Part shown: one piece after another, positions 1 through 9,268 of the stretch | How positions within the stretch are numbered: the first letter of the stretch is position 1 | Layout of the letters: each line of letters starts with the position of its first letter | Source: an uncultured Actinomycetes bacterium | Lineage (GTDB): Bacteria; Actinomycetota; Thermoleophilia; Gaiellales; Gaiellaceae | Direction: 5' to 3' | Assembly: GCA_903915545.1 (NCBI GenBank) | Contig: CAIWTI010000277.1 | Span: 1 to 34,582, forward strand | DNA: 34,582 bases | Notes under the pieces: model-generated | What the model was told of the DNA's origin: nothing | What the model saw: the letters and a program-made list of their open reading frames with translations, nothing else | Database searches by the model: none | Translations under genes and position numbers: made by a program

Positions 1-420
1 CTGCTCAAGCCGGTCGATCCCGACCGACTCGGCCGCGTGATCGAGCGGCTGATCGAACGGTCACGAACCGATGGTGCTGCCGCACCGCCCGCAAAGATCT
101 CAGTCGTTGTCGGCGGTGGTGTCGAGCTCATCGACTGGGAGGCGATCCACTTCGCTGTCGCAGATGGCGACTACTGCCGCGTCCACACGTCCGACCGTTC
201 GTACCTGTGCACCCAGCCCCTCGGTGATCTCGAGGCGGAGCTTCCACCCGAGCGGTTCGCACGCATTCATCGTTCGACGCTCGTCAACCTTGCGCACGTC
301 GCGGCGGTGCGACGCGTCGGCTCGGATCGGCTAAAGCTCGTGCTCGATGATGGCGCGCGTACCGAACTCGAAGTCGCGCGACGCCAGTCGGCGCGACTCC
401 GAGAACGGCTGAACCTCTAG
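1..420 (+). CDS. Response regulator, C-terminal part with LytTR DNA-binding domain (5' truncated by window edge)
   Basis: Frame is open from base 1 (LLKPVDPDRLGRVIERL..., end of a receiver domain) into a LytTR-type domain (IHFAVADGDYCRVHT...ERFARIHRSTLVNLAHV). Confidence 0.85.
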   Translation: MLKPVDPDRLGRVIERLIERSRTDGAAAPPAKISVVVGGGVELIDWEAIHFAVADGDYCRVHTSDRSYLCTQPLGDLEAELPPERFARIHRSTLVNLAHVAAVRRVGSDRLKLVLDDGARTELEVARRQSARLRERLNL

Positions 421-422
421 CG

Positions 423-863
423 CTACTCAGACGGTGCTTCGTCGACCGCTGGCGGCACGGTGCCACCTGGCTCGTGACCGCCGAGCACAGCGTCCTTGAT
501 GAAGCGGCGCGTCTCGGGTCCGGTCAACGGATTGAAGAGGATGCCGAGTGCGATGCCTGCGACCAAGACGGTTCCCTTACGACCGCCGCGACCCTTCGTC
601 GGTCGACCTTGGAGGCGATCGCTTGCGTGACGGAGATCCTCAATCGCCTCGGTCAGCTTCGCACGCAGGTCGTCGTCGGTTGCCACGCGCGATGCGAGCT
701 GGATCGGCGTTCGCTCTGAACCTGAAAGTTCGGAGTACAACTCGCGTGCCGTGCCAAACGCGCGCATCACATCGCCGCGCAGCTTGTCGTCGGTCATTGC
801 CCGTTCAACGTACGGTTTGATGTTCTCCGCTGCGTCCGCGACTCTGTCCTTGTTCTTCGCCAT
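423..863 (-). CDS. Hypothetical protein with a C-terminal hydrophobic segment (GTVLVAGIALGILFNPLTG)
   Basis: ORF MAKNKDRVADAAENIKPYVERAMTDDKLRG...; AAAGGA Shine-Dalgarno-like sequence about 10 nt upstream of the ATG at 863. A GTG at 872 is an alternative start. Confidence 0.7.
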   Translation of the reverse strand: MAKNKDRVADAAENIKPYVERAMTDDKLRGDVMRAFGTARELYSELSGSERTPIQLASRVATDDDLRAKLTEAIEDLRHASDRLQGRPTKGRGGRKGTVLVAGIALGILFNPLTGPETRRFIKDAVLGGHEPGGTVPPAVDEAPSE

Positions 864-1401
864 GTCGACCACGTCCTTTCACTCACGCATCTTCGGCCAT
901 CCGACTTCACGTCGACTCGGGTCGATTGTCGCCGCCATCATCTCGGCGGTGGCCGTCGCCGCCCTTACGGGCTGCGGTGGCACTGCAAAGGTACAGCGAC
1001 TGACTGGGCCGGGGTTCACGTTTTCGGCGCCGAGCGGCTGGCAGGTGTTGCGCTCCTCGACGTCTGTGACCGCCCAGTCGGGAAGTACCGATCTCGTTGC
1101 GGTGCACACCTATCGCCTGACAAAGACGTACACACCCGATCTGTACGGGGCGTCCGGTCGAGAGCTAGGCGGCACGGTCGCGAAGCTCGCGAAGCAGCTA
1201 AAGGGCACTGTCGCGCACGCGCACACCGTTACGGTCGCGGCGACCGACGCGCACTCCTACCGCATTGATTACGGCGAGACGTCCGAAGAGCTGACCTTCG
1301 TCTTCCGTGATCGCACCGAGTTCGAGCTCGTGTGTCGCTTCGCCAAGGGCACGCCATCCGCGGCCTGCACGTCGCTCATCACGAGCTTCACGCTCGTCTA
1401 G
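862..1401 (+). CDS. Putative secreted lipoprotein of unknown function
   Basis: Signal peptide and lipobox (SRRLGSIVAAIISAVAVAALTGCGG). The start at 862 is uncertain because no clear SD is seen. Confidence 0.6.
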   Translation: MSTTSFHSRIFGHPTSRRLGSIVAAIISAVAVAALTGCGGTAKVQRLTGPGFTFSAPSGWQVLRSSTSVTAQSGSTDLVAVHTYRLTKTYTPDLYGASGRELGGTVAKLAKQLKGTVAHAHTVTVAATDAHSYRIDYGETSEELTFVFRDRTEFELVCRFAKGTPSAACTSLITSFTLV

Positions 1402-1407
1402 CTGCCG

Positions 1408-3840
1408 CTATGCGGCGGTGCCGCGTGCTGCCTGGCGTTCGATCAGCCGTGGCCGCGAGCGGATCGTCCGAACCGCACTCGGCGTGAACGCGGCCGCGAA
1501 GACATCCTGGATCGTGTCGGCCGGGATGAACTCGAGGGTGCCCCGAGCCTCGGGTGGAAGATCGTCTACGTCGTCCATGTTCTCGCGTGGCAGCACGATC
1601 CGGCGGAGTCCGGCGCGTTGTGCGGCGAGCGACTTTTCGCGCACACCACCGATCGGCAGTACCAGCCCGGTGAGTGTGATCTCGCCCGTCATGCCAAGGT
1701 CGGCGGCGACAGGCTCGCTGCGGAGAAGCGACGCGATTGCGGTCGCCATCGTGACACCGGCCGACGGCCCGTCCTTCGGCACCGCTCCCGCCGGAACATG
1801 GATGTGGAGGTCGTGCGTTGCAAACCAGTCGTCCGCGACGTCGAACGCGCTCGCGTGCGAACGCACCCAGGAGAGCGCGGCCCGCGCCGACTCTTGCATC
1901 ACGTCGCCGAGCTGACCCGTGACGGTGAGCGCACCCTTCCCGGGGTACGCAGCAGCCTCGATGAACAGGACGTCGCCACCGGCGGCGGTGTAGGCAAGGC
2001 CGGTCGCAACACCCGGCTGTGAGGTGCGCTTGCGAACCTCGCCGCCATTGCGCCGCGACCCGAGCCAGTCGCGCAACTGTTGATCGTCTACCCGTGTCTT
2101 CTCGGTCTTGCCCTTGGCCACCTGCGTCGCCGCCTTGCGGCAGACATCAGCGAGGCGGCGTTCGAGATTGCGGACGCCCGCCTCACGCGTGTAGTCACGG
2201 ATGATCGTTCGGAGCGCCGTGTCGGGAAGCGTCAGCTGCGAGCGCTTGAGCCCGTTCGCGACGAGCTGCTTGGGCAGCAGATGCCGCTTCGCAATGCCGA
2301 GCTTCTCCGTCTCGGTGTAGCCCGACAGCGAGATTGTGTCCATACGGTCGAGCAGTGGGCCGGGGATCGTGTCCAGCGTGTTGGCGGTGCAGATGAAGAG
2401 CACCTTCGACAGGTCGAACGGAAGGTCGAGGTAGTGGTCGCGGAACGTCGCGTTCTGCTCTGGATCGAGCACCTCAAGCATCGCGCTCGCCGGATCACCG
2501 CGGAAGTCGGAGCCCATCTTGTCGATCTCGTCGATCAAGATCACCGGGTTCGACGAGCCGGCGTCGCGCAACGACCGAAGGATCGTTCCCGGCAATGCAC
2601 CGACGTACGTCCGACGATGACCGCGAATCTCCGATTCGTCGCGCACACCACCAACAGCGATCCGCACGAACTTCCGGCCGAGAGCACGCGCGACCGATTG
2701 GCCGAGCGACGTCTTGCCCACACCGGGAGGCCCAACAAAGCAGAGGATCTGCCCCGAGATCTCGTTGCGCAGCTTCGCGACGGCGAGGTACTCGACGATC
2801 CGATCCTTCACCTTGTCGAGGTCAAAATGCTCCTCGTCGAGCACCGAACGGGCATGCTCAAGATCGAGGTTGTCGTCAGTGTGCGTTCCCCATGGCAGGG
2901 TCAGCACCCACTCAACGTAGGTGCGAATCACGCCGTACTCAGCGGCAGCTGCGGGCAGCCGCTCAAGCCGCGCCAGCTCCCGTTCAACCGACTCACGGAC
3001 GTCAGCGGGAAGCCCGGTGAGCGCGTTGAACCGCGCGCGAAGCTCAGAGAGTTCGGCCTCCTCGGGATTTCCTTCGCCGAGCTCCTGCTGGATCGCCTTC
3101 AACTGCTGGCGCAGGAAGTGCTCGCGCTGCCCCTTCTCCATCTCCGACTGCACCTGCGACTGAATCTTCGAACCGAGTTCGAACACCTCAACTTCGCGCG
3201 AGAGAATCGCCGACACCCGGCGCAGGCGACGCTCGACATCAATCGTCTCGAGGATGTCCTGGCGCTCGCTGGTCGAGATCGTCCGGAGCGTCGAGGCAAC
3301 AAGGTGGCAGAGGGCGCTCGGGTCGGCGACATTCGCCGCTGCAAGCTGCAGCTCCTCCGGCAGGTACGGCGCGAGGCCAATGATCTGCGCGAACTGACCC
3401 TGGACATTTCGTGTGAGTGCCTCGACCTCGGGCGTGTCCAGATTGACGTCGGGGAGCGCCGCAAAGGTGGCTGTGAGGTACGGATCGCTCCCGAGGGCTT
3501 CCGCCAAGCGCACGCGCTGGAGCCCGCCAACAAGAATCCGCAACGTGCCATCAGGCACTTTGATCATCTTGTGGACGACCGCCACCGTGCCGATGTCGTA
3601 GATGTCCGTGAAGCCGGGCTGGTCGATTGCGGCATCCCGCGCCGAAACAAGGGCGACGAGTCGGTCACCTGCGACAACATCGTCGATCAGTGCGACCGAG
3701 CGATCCTGCCCAATCGCGAGCGGTGCCATCGACTGCGGGAACACGACGGTGTCTTTCAGCGGAAGCACGGGCAGCGTGCGCGGGAGCACAACGAGCTCGT
3801 CGCTACCGGCCTCGCCCAGGTCAAACGTGATGCCCGTCAC
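1408..3840 (-). CDS. lon: ATP-dependent protease Lon (LonA type)
   Basis: 810 aa; N-terminal LON domain (LPVLPLKDTVVFPQSMAPLAIG), Walker A GPPGVGKTSLGQSVARALGRKFVRIAVGGVRDESEIRGHRRTYVGA, catalytic Ser in PKDGPSAGVTMATA, catalytic Lys in GGVREKSLAAQRAG. Confidence 0.97.
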   Translation of the reverse strand: MTGITFDLGEAGSDELVVLPRTLPVLPLKDTVVFPQSMAPLAIGQDRSVALIDDVVAGDRLVALVSARDAAIDQPGFTDIYDIGTVAVVHKMIKVPDGTLRILVGGLQRVRLAEALGSDPYLTATFAALPDVNLDTPEVEALTRNVQGQFAQIIGLAPYLPEELQLAAANVADPSALCHLVASTLRTISTSERQDILETIDVERRLRRVSAILSREVEVFELGSKIQSQVQSEMEKGQREHFLRQQLKAIQQELGEGNPEEAELSELRARFNALTGLPADVRESVERELARLERLPAAAAEYGVIRTYVEWVLTLPWGTHTDDNLDLEHARSVLDEEHFDLDKVKDRIVEYLAVAKLRNEISGQILCFVGPPGVGKTSLGQSVARALGRKFVRIAVGGVRDESEIRGHRRTYVGALPGTILRSLRDAGSSNPVILIDEIDKMGSDFRGDPASAMLEVLDPEQNATFRDHYLDLPFDLSKVLFICTANTLDTIPGPLLDRMDTISLSGYTETEKLGIAKRHLLPKQLVANGLKRSQLTLPDTALRTIIRDYTREAGVRNLERRLADVCRKAATQVAKGKTEKTRVDDQQLRDWLGSRRNGGEVRKRTSQPGVATGLAYTAAGGDVLFIEAAAYPGKGALTVTGQLGDVMQESARAALSWVRSHASAFDVADDWFATHDLHIHVPAGAVPKDGPSAGVTMATAIASLLRSEPVAADLGMTGEITLTGLVLPIGGVREKSLAAQRAGLRRIVLPRENMDDVDDLPPEARGTLEFIPADTIQDVFAAAFTPSAVRTIRSRPRLIERQAARGTAA

Positions 3841-4271
3841 GCTGCACCCACAGCGATCGAGATGCGGCCCGCGGCTGGCACCTGCTCGGCAACGGGGAGC
3901 GAGACGGTGATGACACCGAGGTCGTAGCGGGCTGATGCTCCATCGGAATCAACGTCGGCGGGCAGACGAATCTGGCGGCTAAACGAGCCGTACTCGATCT
4001 CCACCTGCTCGTAGACGCGACCTTCGCCGGTCGGACGCGGGCGCTCCCCCGAGATCACGAGGGTTCGCTCGGAGACCGCAAGATTGAGGGTCGCCGGATC
4101 GACACCGGGCACCTCGACGACGACCGTCAAGAGCTCTCCGTCACTCGACCGAAACGCATCGACGTTCGGACGAAAGCCACGCCGCAGCCCTACGAAACGC
4201 GGAACCTGCCACAGGTCAGCAAACAGTTCCTCGATCTCATCTTGGATACGTCGGGTATCGCCTTCGCTCAC
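3837..4271 (-). CDS. Small heat shock protein Hsp20/alpha-crystallin family
   Basis: 144 aa with alpha-crystallin domain (VVVEVPGVDPATLNLAVSERTLVISGERP...YGSFSRQIRLPADVDSDGASARYDLGVITVSLPV); overlaps lon by 4 nt. Confidence 0.92.
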   Translation of the reverse strand: MSEGDTRRIQDEIEELFADLWQVPRFVGLRRGFRPNVDAFRSSDGELLTVVVEVPGVDPATLNLAVSERTLVISGERPRPTGEGRVYEQVEIEYGSFSRQIRLPADVDSDGASARYDLGVITVSLPVAEQVPAAGRISIAVGAA

Positions 4272-4413
4272 GAACTCTCCCCATCTCCGCTCGATGCGGG
4301 TCTGCTGCCGGATACCCGCTGGGAATCGGCGTGCGCCGTGTTGCCTTTAGGCCGTCCACTCCGTTCACACTGTTCTCCGACGCGAGGGCAAAACGGGTCT
4401 TTAGCCTGTCTGC

Positions 4414-6546
4414 GTGGAACGCTGGACACGTCTCGTTCTCCGTCTTCGCTGGGTCGTCGTGCTGGCGTGGGCCCTCATCCTCGTGGCAGGCGGGATCGCG
4501 AGTGGCAAGGTTGCCCCGCTGCTCTCAAACACGTTCTCTGTGCCGGGCACGTCGTCCGAGCACGTGAAGCTCGTGCTGCAGCAGCACTTTGGCGACCGTG
4601 CCGACGGTGCGTTCACCGTCGTCTACCAACTCGCTAACCCTGCGACCCCGGCCACAATCGCCCGACTCCAAGCCGTCAACGCACGCGCGGCTGCCACCAT
4701 TCCGACGGGCTCCGCAGGGCCGCTCGCGCCGGCGGGCAACAGGCTCGTCTACGGCTCAATCGTCTCGACTCTGAAGCTGGCCGACGCGAAGGCCTATACC
4801 GCTCCGCTGCTTCGCACCCTCGGCACCCCGCCTGGCGTCGCCCACACCTACGTCACCGGCGCGGCCGCGATCCAGCACGATCTCGACCCGATCTTCTCCC
4901 AAGACCTCAAGAAGGGTGAGGCGATCGCGATCCCGATCGCACTGCTTGTTCTGCTGCTCGTGTTCGGGCTCTCGCTATCGGTGACGATCCCGCTGATCTT
5001 CGCCGCGTGCACGATCACCGGCACGCTCGGCCTCGTCTATTTCGTTGCGCAGCTCGCCGAAACGCCCACCTACGCGACGAACCTCGTCGAGCTGATCGGC
5101 CTCGGCATCGCCGTCGACTACTCGCTCCTCGTCGTGTATCGGTTCCGCGAAGAGCTCGCCCGCGGCAGGAGCAAGGACGACGCGATTGTCCGCACGATGC
5201 AGACCGCTGGTCGCGCCGTCATCTTCTCGGGCGGCGCTGTCGCACTTGGACTCGCGTTGCTCGTGGCGATGCCACTGCCGTTCATGCGCATGCTCGGTGT
5301 TGCGGGCTTCCTGATCCCCGTGGTGTCAATCGCCGCCGCGGCCACCCTGCAACCTGCGCTGCTCTCGTTCTACGGCCAGCGGGGCACGGCGCGGCGACGC
5401 ATTCTGCCGGGCGAGCCAACCGATCCCGAGCGCGGCATGTGGGCACGGCTTGCCCGCTCGATCATGGCCCGGCCCGTCTGGTACCTCGTTGGCGGCACCG
5501 TGGTGCTTCTCGCCGCCGCCGCACCAGCCTTCTGGCTTCAGGTGACTCCCGGCTCGGCCTACGGCATCCCACGCAGCCCGCAGTCGGTCCGTGGTTTCGA
5601 CCTCTTGCAACGGCAAGTCGGGCCGGGTGCGATCGCGCCGAGCCAGATCTTGATCGACGCCGGCAGCGCCGCAGGTGTCAACGCACCAGCGATCCAAGCA
5701 GCGGCTGGACGCCTCGTCACGGAACTCCGCGCGGATCCCGAAGTTGCCTCGGCCCTCTACGCGCCAACAGGGCGCTTCGTTGACGCGACCAAGCGATACG
5801 CCCAAATCATCGTTGCGGGCCGCCACGATTACGGCTTCCCCGAGGAACAGACATTCGTCCACCGGCTGCGGGACACGCTCATCCCTCGGGCGAAATTCCC
5901 GCCCGGAACGGTTGTCCAGGCGGGCGGTGCCGCCCCGCAAGGCGTCGACTTCCTCCACCAGGCCTACAGCACGTTCGTCCCGCTGATCGCGGCCGTGCTT
6001 GTGCTCACGTACTTGCTGCTGCTGCGGGCGTTCCGCTCTGCGCTGTTGCCATTGAAGGCGGTGCTGCTCAACCTGCTCTCTGTCGGCGCAAGCTACGGCC
6101 TCCTCGTCGTCGTCTTCAAGTGGGGCCTCGGCCACTCCCTCCTCGGCCTCTACCACTTCGGGCAGGTCGAAGGCTGGATCCCGATCTTCCTCTTCGCCAT
6201 GCTCTTCGGCCTCTCAATGGACTACGAGGTCTTCCTCGTCACCCGCATGCGAGAAGCGTGGGACGACGGTGCCGACAACGTCACCGCTGTCGCCCATGGC
6301 CTCGAGCGCACCGGCCGGATCATCACCGCCGCCGCCGTCATCATGTGCGCCGCGTTCGCTGGCTTCATGGCCGGCCGGATCGTCGGCCTGCAGGAGTTCG
6401 GACTCGGGCTCGCCGTCGCCGTGTTCGTTGACGCCACGTTGGTGAGGTCAATCCTCGTTCCGTCGCTCATGGCGGTTCTTGGCCGCTGGAACTGGTGGCT
6501 TCCACCCTGGGCCGCACGCCTCGTACGCGTCGCTCCCGGTCGCTGA
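4414..6546 (+). CDS. MMPL/RND family membrane transporter
   Basis: 710 aa; MMPL-like motifs GLGIAVDYSLLVVYRFREEL and LFGLSMDYEVFLVTRMREAW, multiple TM segments, GTG start. Confidence 0.93.
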   Translation: MERWTRLVLRLRWVVVLAWALILVAGGIASGKVAPLLSNTFSVPGTSSEHVKLVLQQHFGDRADGAFTVVYQLANPATPATIARLQAVNARAAATIPTGSAGPLAPAGNRLVYGSIVSTLKLADAKAYTAPLLRTLGTPPGVAHTYVTGAAAIQHDLDPIFSQDLKKGEAIAIPIALLVLLLVFGLSLSVTIPLIFAACTITGTLGLVYFVAQLAETPTYATNLVELIGLGIAVDYSLLVVYRFREELARGRSKDDAIVRTMQTAGRAVIFSGGAVALGLALLVAMPLPFMRMLGVAGFLIPVVSIAAAATLQPALLSFYGQRGTARRRILPGEPTDPERGMWARLARSIMARPVWYLVGGTVVLLAAAAPAFWLQVTPGSAYGIPRSPQSVRGFDLLQRQVGPGAIAPSQILIDAGSAAGVNAPAIQAAAGRLVTELRADPEVASALYAPTGRFVDATKRYAQIIVAGRHDYGFPEEQTFVHRLRDTLIPRAKFPPGTVVQAGGAAPQGVDFLHQAYSTFVPLIAAVLVLTYLLLLRAFRSALLPLKAVLLNLLSVGASYGLLVVVFKWGLGHSLLGLYHFGQVEGWIPIFLFAMLFGLSMDYEVFLVTRMREAWDDGADNVTAVAHGLERTGRIITAAAVIMCAAFAGFMAGRIVGLQEFGLGLAVAVFVDATLVRSILVPSLMAVLGRWNWWLPPWAARLVRVAPGR

Positions 6547-6600
6547 TCGCTCACGGTAACTCTTCGGTCGGCGGCTCGACGACCATTGGTTCAGGCGAAA

Positions 6601-6657
6601 GGCGGTGGCTCGGTTCGAACGAATTTCGTACAGACGCGCTACGAATTCGCAACCGCC
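6601..6657. repeat. Nested imperfect inverted repeat in intergenic region
   Basis: Outer arms ggcggt (6601-6606)/accgcc (6652-6657); inner arms cgaatttcgta/tacgaattcg with a 1-nt bulge; contains the palindrome gttcgaac (6613-6620). Confidence 0.45.
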
Positions 6658-6813
6658 GCGGCCGATGATGGGAACATGCGCACGCTCGCCGCAGTCACCG
6701 GAACGCTGACAACGATCATCCTGCTGCTCCCGCACTGAGTTTGGTCCGTAGGGCTGCGCCTCGGCGCGGTCCCGGACAAGCGGCGGCGCCAGCCGGCGCT
6801 CTAAGCTCGCGCG

Positions 6814-8037
6814 GTGCGCAGGCTGACCCACATCGCATTCGGACCCGAGGTCGACCCGGCGATCCGACCCGTTCTGATCGTCGGGTTTGGTGGGACGTTC
6901 GCGATGACGATCCTCTTCCCGTACCTCGGGATCTACGCGCTCAAAGGCCTCGGCGCCTCGCAAAACCAGCTTGCCGTCACGTTCGTCCTCGCGGCCGTGC
7001 TCGCCGCTGCGGGCGGATACACCGCGGGGCATCTGTCCGACCGCATCGGTCGTCGGCGGGTGCTGCTCTTCGGCTGGGTCTGCACCGCCACCGTTCCACT
7101 TGGACTCGCACTCGTTGGTCACCATGTTCTCCTCGGCCTCGCATTCGTCGCCGCCTACGGAGCATCGGGCGCGCTCGGCGAATCGGCCGGACAGGCGCTG
7201 ATCGCCGACCTCGTCCCACCCGAGAAGCAGGCGCTCGCCTACGCCTCCGAGCGCGTCGCCGAAAACCTCGGCGTCTGCTTCGGCCCGCCGGTCGGCGCAC
7301 TGCTGCTCCTCACCCACGATTGGCGCGTGCTGTTCCTCACCGTCGTCGCGCTCGTTGGGTGCGTCTGGGTGGTCGCCTACCGGCTGATCCCTGTTCGAGG
7401 GTCGTACGCCCCGAAAGAGGGAACGCCACGACCAGCCTCTTTCACCGCGATCAGACGTGACCGACGGTTCCAGCTCTTCTTGGCGTTCAACGTCCTCGCC
7501 AGCATGACGTACGTCGGCTTCGACTCGGTCTTCGCGATCTCCCTGACCGGATCACACGGGTTCTCGCCGTCGCAGGTCGGGCTCATCCTCGTCGTCAACC
7601 CGATCCTGATCACCTTCACCCAGGTGCGACTCACCCGGCGCCTCCGCAACGTGTCGCCCGCAATCAAGCTCGCAGCCGCGATGCCACTCATGGGGCTCCC
7701 GTTTCTGTTCCTCGCCGTTTCCGACGCGCTGCCAATCGTCGCGCTCCTGGTTCTCGTGTTCGTCGTCGGCGAGATGCTCTGGGTGCCGTCAGCCCAGACT
7801 GTTGTCGCCGGCCTCGCGCCTGCTGAGATCCGCGGGGCCTACATGGGGTTCTACGGCGGCACGTTCCAAGTCGCCTGGGCGCTCACCCCGTTCTTCGGGC
7901 TCCAGATCCGACACAGCTTCGGCGACCTCGCAATGTGGATCGCGATCGCGGCGGTCTCAACGGTCGCTTCCGCGGCGGGTGCGTTCGCCGCCCGAGGTCC
8001 AAGGGTCGCCGCAGCGGTAGCATCGGCGGCGGAATGA
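6814..8037 (+). CDS. MFS transporter
   Basis: 407 aa, about 12 hydrophobic segments; MFS motif A-like GHLSDRIGRRRVLLFG. Confidence 0.9.
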   Translation: MRRLTHIAFGPEVDPAIRPVLIVGFGGTFAMTILFPYLGIYALKGLGASQNQLAVTFVLAAVLAAAGGYTAGHLSDRIGRRRVLLFGWVCTATVPLGLALVGHHVLLGLAFVAAYGASGALGESAGQALIADLVPPEKQALAYASERVAENLGVCFGPPVGALLLLTHDWRVLFLTVVALVGCVWVVAYRLIPVRGSYAPKEGTPRPASFTAIRRDRRFQLFLAFNVLASMTYVGFDSVFAISLTGSHGFSPSQVGLILVVNPILITFTQVRLTRRLRNVSPAIKLAAAMPLMGLPFLFLAVSDALPIVALLVLVFVVGEMLWVPSAQTVVAGLAPAEIRGAYMGFYGGTFQVAWALTPFFGLQIRHSFGDLAMWIAIAAVSTVASAAGAFAARGPRVAAAVASAAE

Positions 8038-8804
8038 AGGGATTGATCTGCGCTGGCGGGAACGCGACACGGCTCGAAGAGCTCACACGCGTCACCAACA
8101 AACATCTGCTGCCGGTCGGCCGCTGGCCGATGGTCTACTACCCGCTGCAGCTGCTGCAGCGCGTCGGCGTCCACGAAGTTCTGATCGTTACGGGCAAGCA
8201 GCACGCCGGCGACTTCATCGACCTGCTGGGTGACGGACGCCTGACCGCGCGCGGCAGCGACGAGGTGCTCTTCGATCTCGACCTCTCCTACAAGGTGCAG
8301 GTTGAAGCCGGGGGTATCGCCCAGGTCGTCGGCATGGCCCGAGATTTCGCGCGCGGCGAGAAGCTCGTCGTGTGCCTCGGCGACAACATCTTCGAGAAGG
8401 CGCAGGCCGACGCAATCGCGAACTGGGACACCGACGACGCTCTCGTCTTTGTGAAAGACGTCCCCGACCCGCAGAACTTCGGCGTGGTCGCGTACGGCGA
8501 CGACGGCTCGGTGGTCGATCTCGTCGAGAAGGCCGGTGTCGTCGACATGCGCTACCCGAGCCCACCATCAAACGATGCGGTCGTGGGTCTCTACTGCTAC
8601 CCACCTGACGTCTTCGACATCATCAGCACGCTCAAGCCATCCAGCCGCGGTGAGCTCGAAATCACCGACGTCAACCGCGAGTTCGTGCGGCAAGGTCGAC
8701 TTTCGGTCAACCAGGTCGATGGCTGGTGGCACGACGGAGGTAAGCACTGGGGCGATCTCGCTGAGGTCGGCCGTTTGATCGACCAGACGGGCGCGAACCA
8801 GTGA
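8034..8804 (+). CDS. rmlA: Glucose-1-phosphate thymidylyltransferase-like nucleotidyltransferase
   Basis: MKGLICAGGNATRLEELTRVTNKHLLPVGRWPMVYYPLQLL, LGDNIFE, GELEITDVN; ATGA overlap with the MFS gene; next to rmlC/D/B. Confidence 0.88.
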   Translation: MKGLICAGGNATRLEELTRVTNKHLLPVGRWPMVYYPLQLLQRVGVHEVLIVTGKQHAGDFIDLLGDGRLTARGSDEVLFDLDLSYKVQVEAGGIAQVVGMARDFARGEKLVVCLGDNIFEKAQADAIANWDTDDALVFVKDVPDPQNFGVVAYGDDGSVVDLVEKAGVVDMRYPSPPSNDAVVGLYCYPPDVFDIISTLKPSSRGELEITDVNREFVRQGRLSVNQVDGWWHDGGKHWGDLAEVGRLIDQTGANQ

Positions 8805-9268
8805 TCCCCGGCCTCGTACGGCACCCGCTCAAGCGGTTCGAAGACGAGCGCGGCTGGTTCTCGGAGCTCGCGCGCGCGAGCGGACTGCCGAAGCCGATCG
8901 GTCAGGTCAACCTGTCGCGCTCTGCGAAGGGCGTGATCCGCGGCCTCCACTTCCACGAGCGCGGCCAGGACGATCTCTTCGTCTGCCTCGACGGAATGGT
9001 CCGCGTCGTCGTGCTCGACCGTACGACTGGCGAGACGTTCACCGAAGACATTGGCGACGACAACCCCGTCGCGATCTACGTGCCCGGCATTCATGCCCAC
9101 GGGTACGAGGCGCTCACCGATTGCCTGTTCAGTTACCTCGTCACCGAGGAGTACGACCCGGCGAACCCCGACGAGCACGGTGTCGCTTGGAATGACCCTC
9201 GCGTCGTCCACCTTTGGAGCACGCAATCTCCGCTTCTCTCCGCCCGGGACACGGCCGCGGCGCTCTGA
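8801..9268 (+). CDS. rmlC: dTDP-4-dehydrorhamnose 3,5-epimerase-like cupin
   Basis: 155 aa; FEDERGWFSEL, NLSRSAKGVIRGLHFHERG, EEYDPANPDEHGVAWNDPRV; GTG start overlapping rmlA by 4 nt. Confidence 0.82.
   Translation: MIPGLVRHPLKRFEDERGWFSELARASGLPKPIGQVNLSRSAKGVIRGLHFHERGQDDLFVCLDGMVRVVVLDRTTGETFTEDIGDDNPVAIYVPGIHAHGYEALTDCLFSYLVTEEYDPANPDEHGVAWNDPRVVHLWSTQSPLLSARDTAAAL

Noticed and set aside
2080-3927. 615-aa plus-strand ORF antisense to lon
   Set aside because: High-GC mirror ORF: Arg/Glu/Asp/Val-rich with no recognisable domain; the minus strand encodes an unmistakable Lon.
4272-4413. HspR HAIR or HrcA CIRCE element upstream of hsp20-lon
   Set aside because: No CTTGAGT-N7-ACTCAAG or TTAGCACTC-N9-GAGTGCTAA match found by eye; only a short unrelated inverted repeat.
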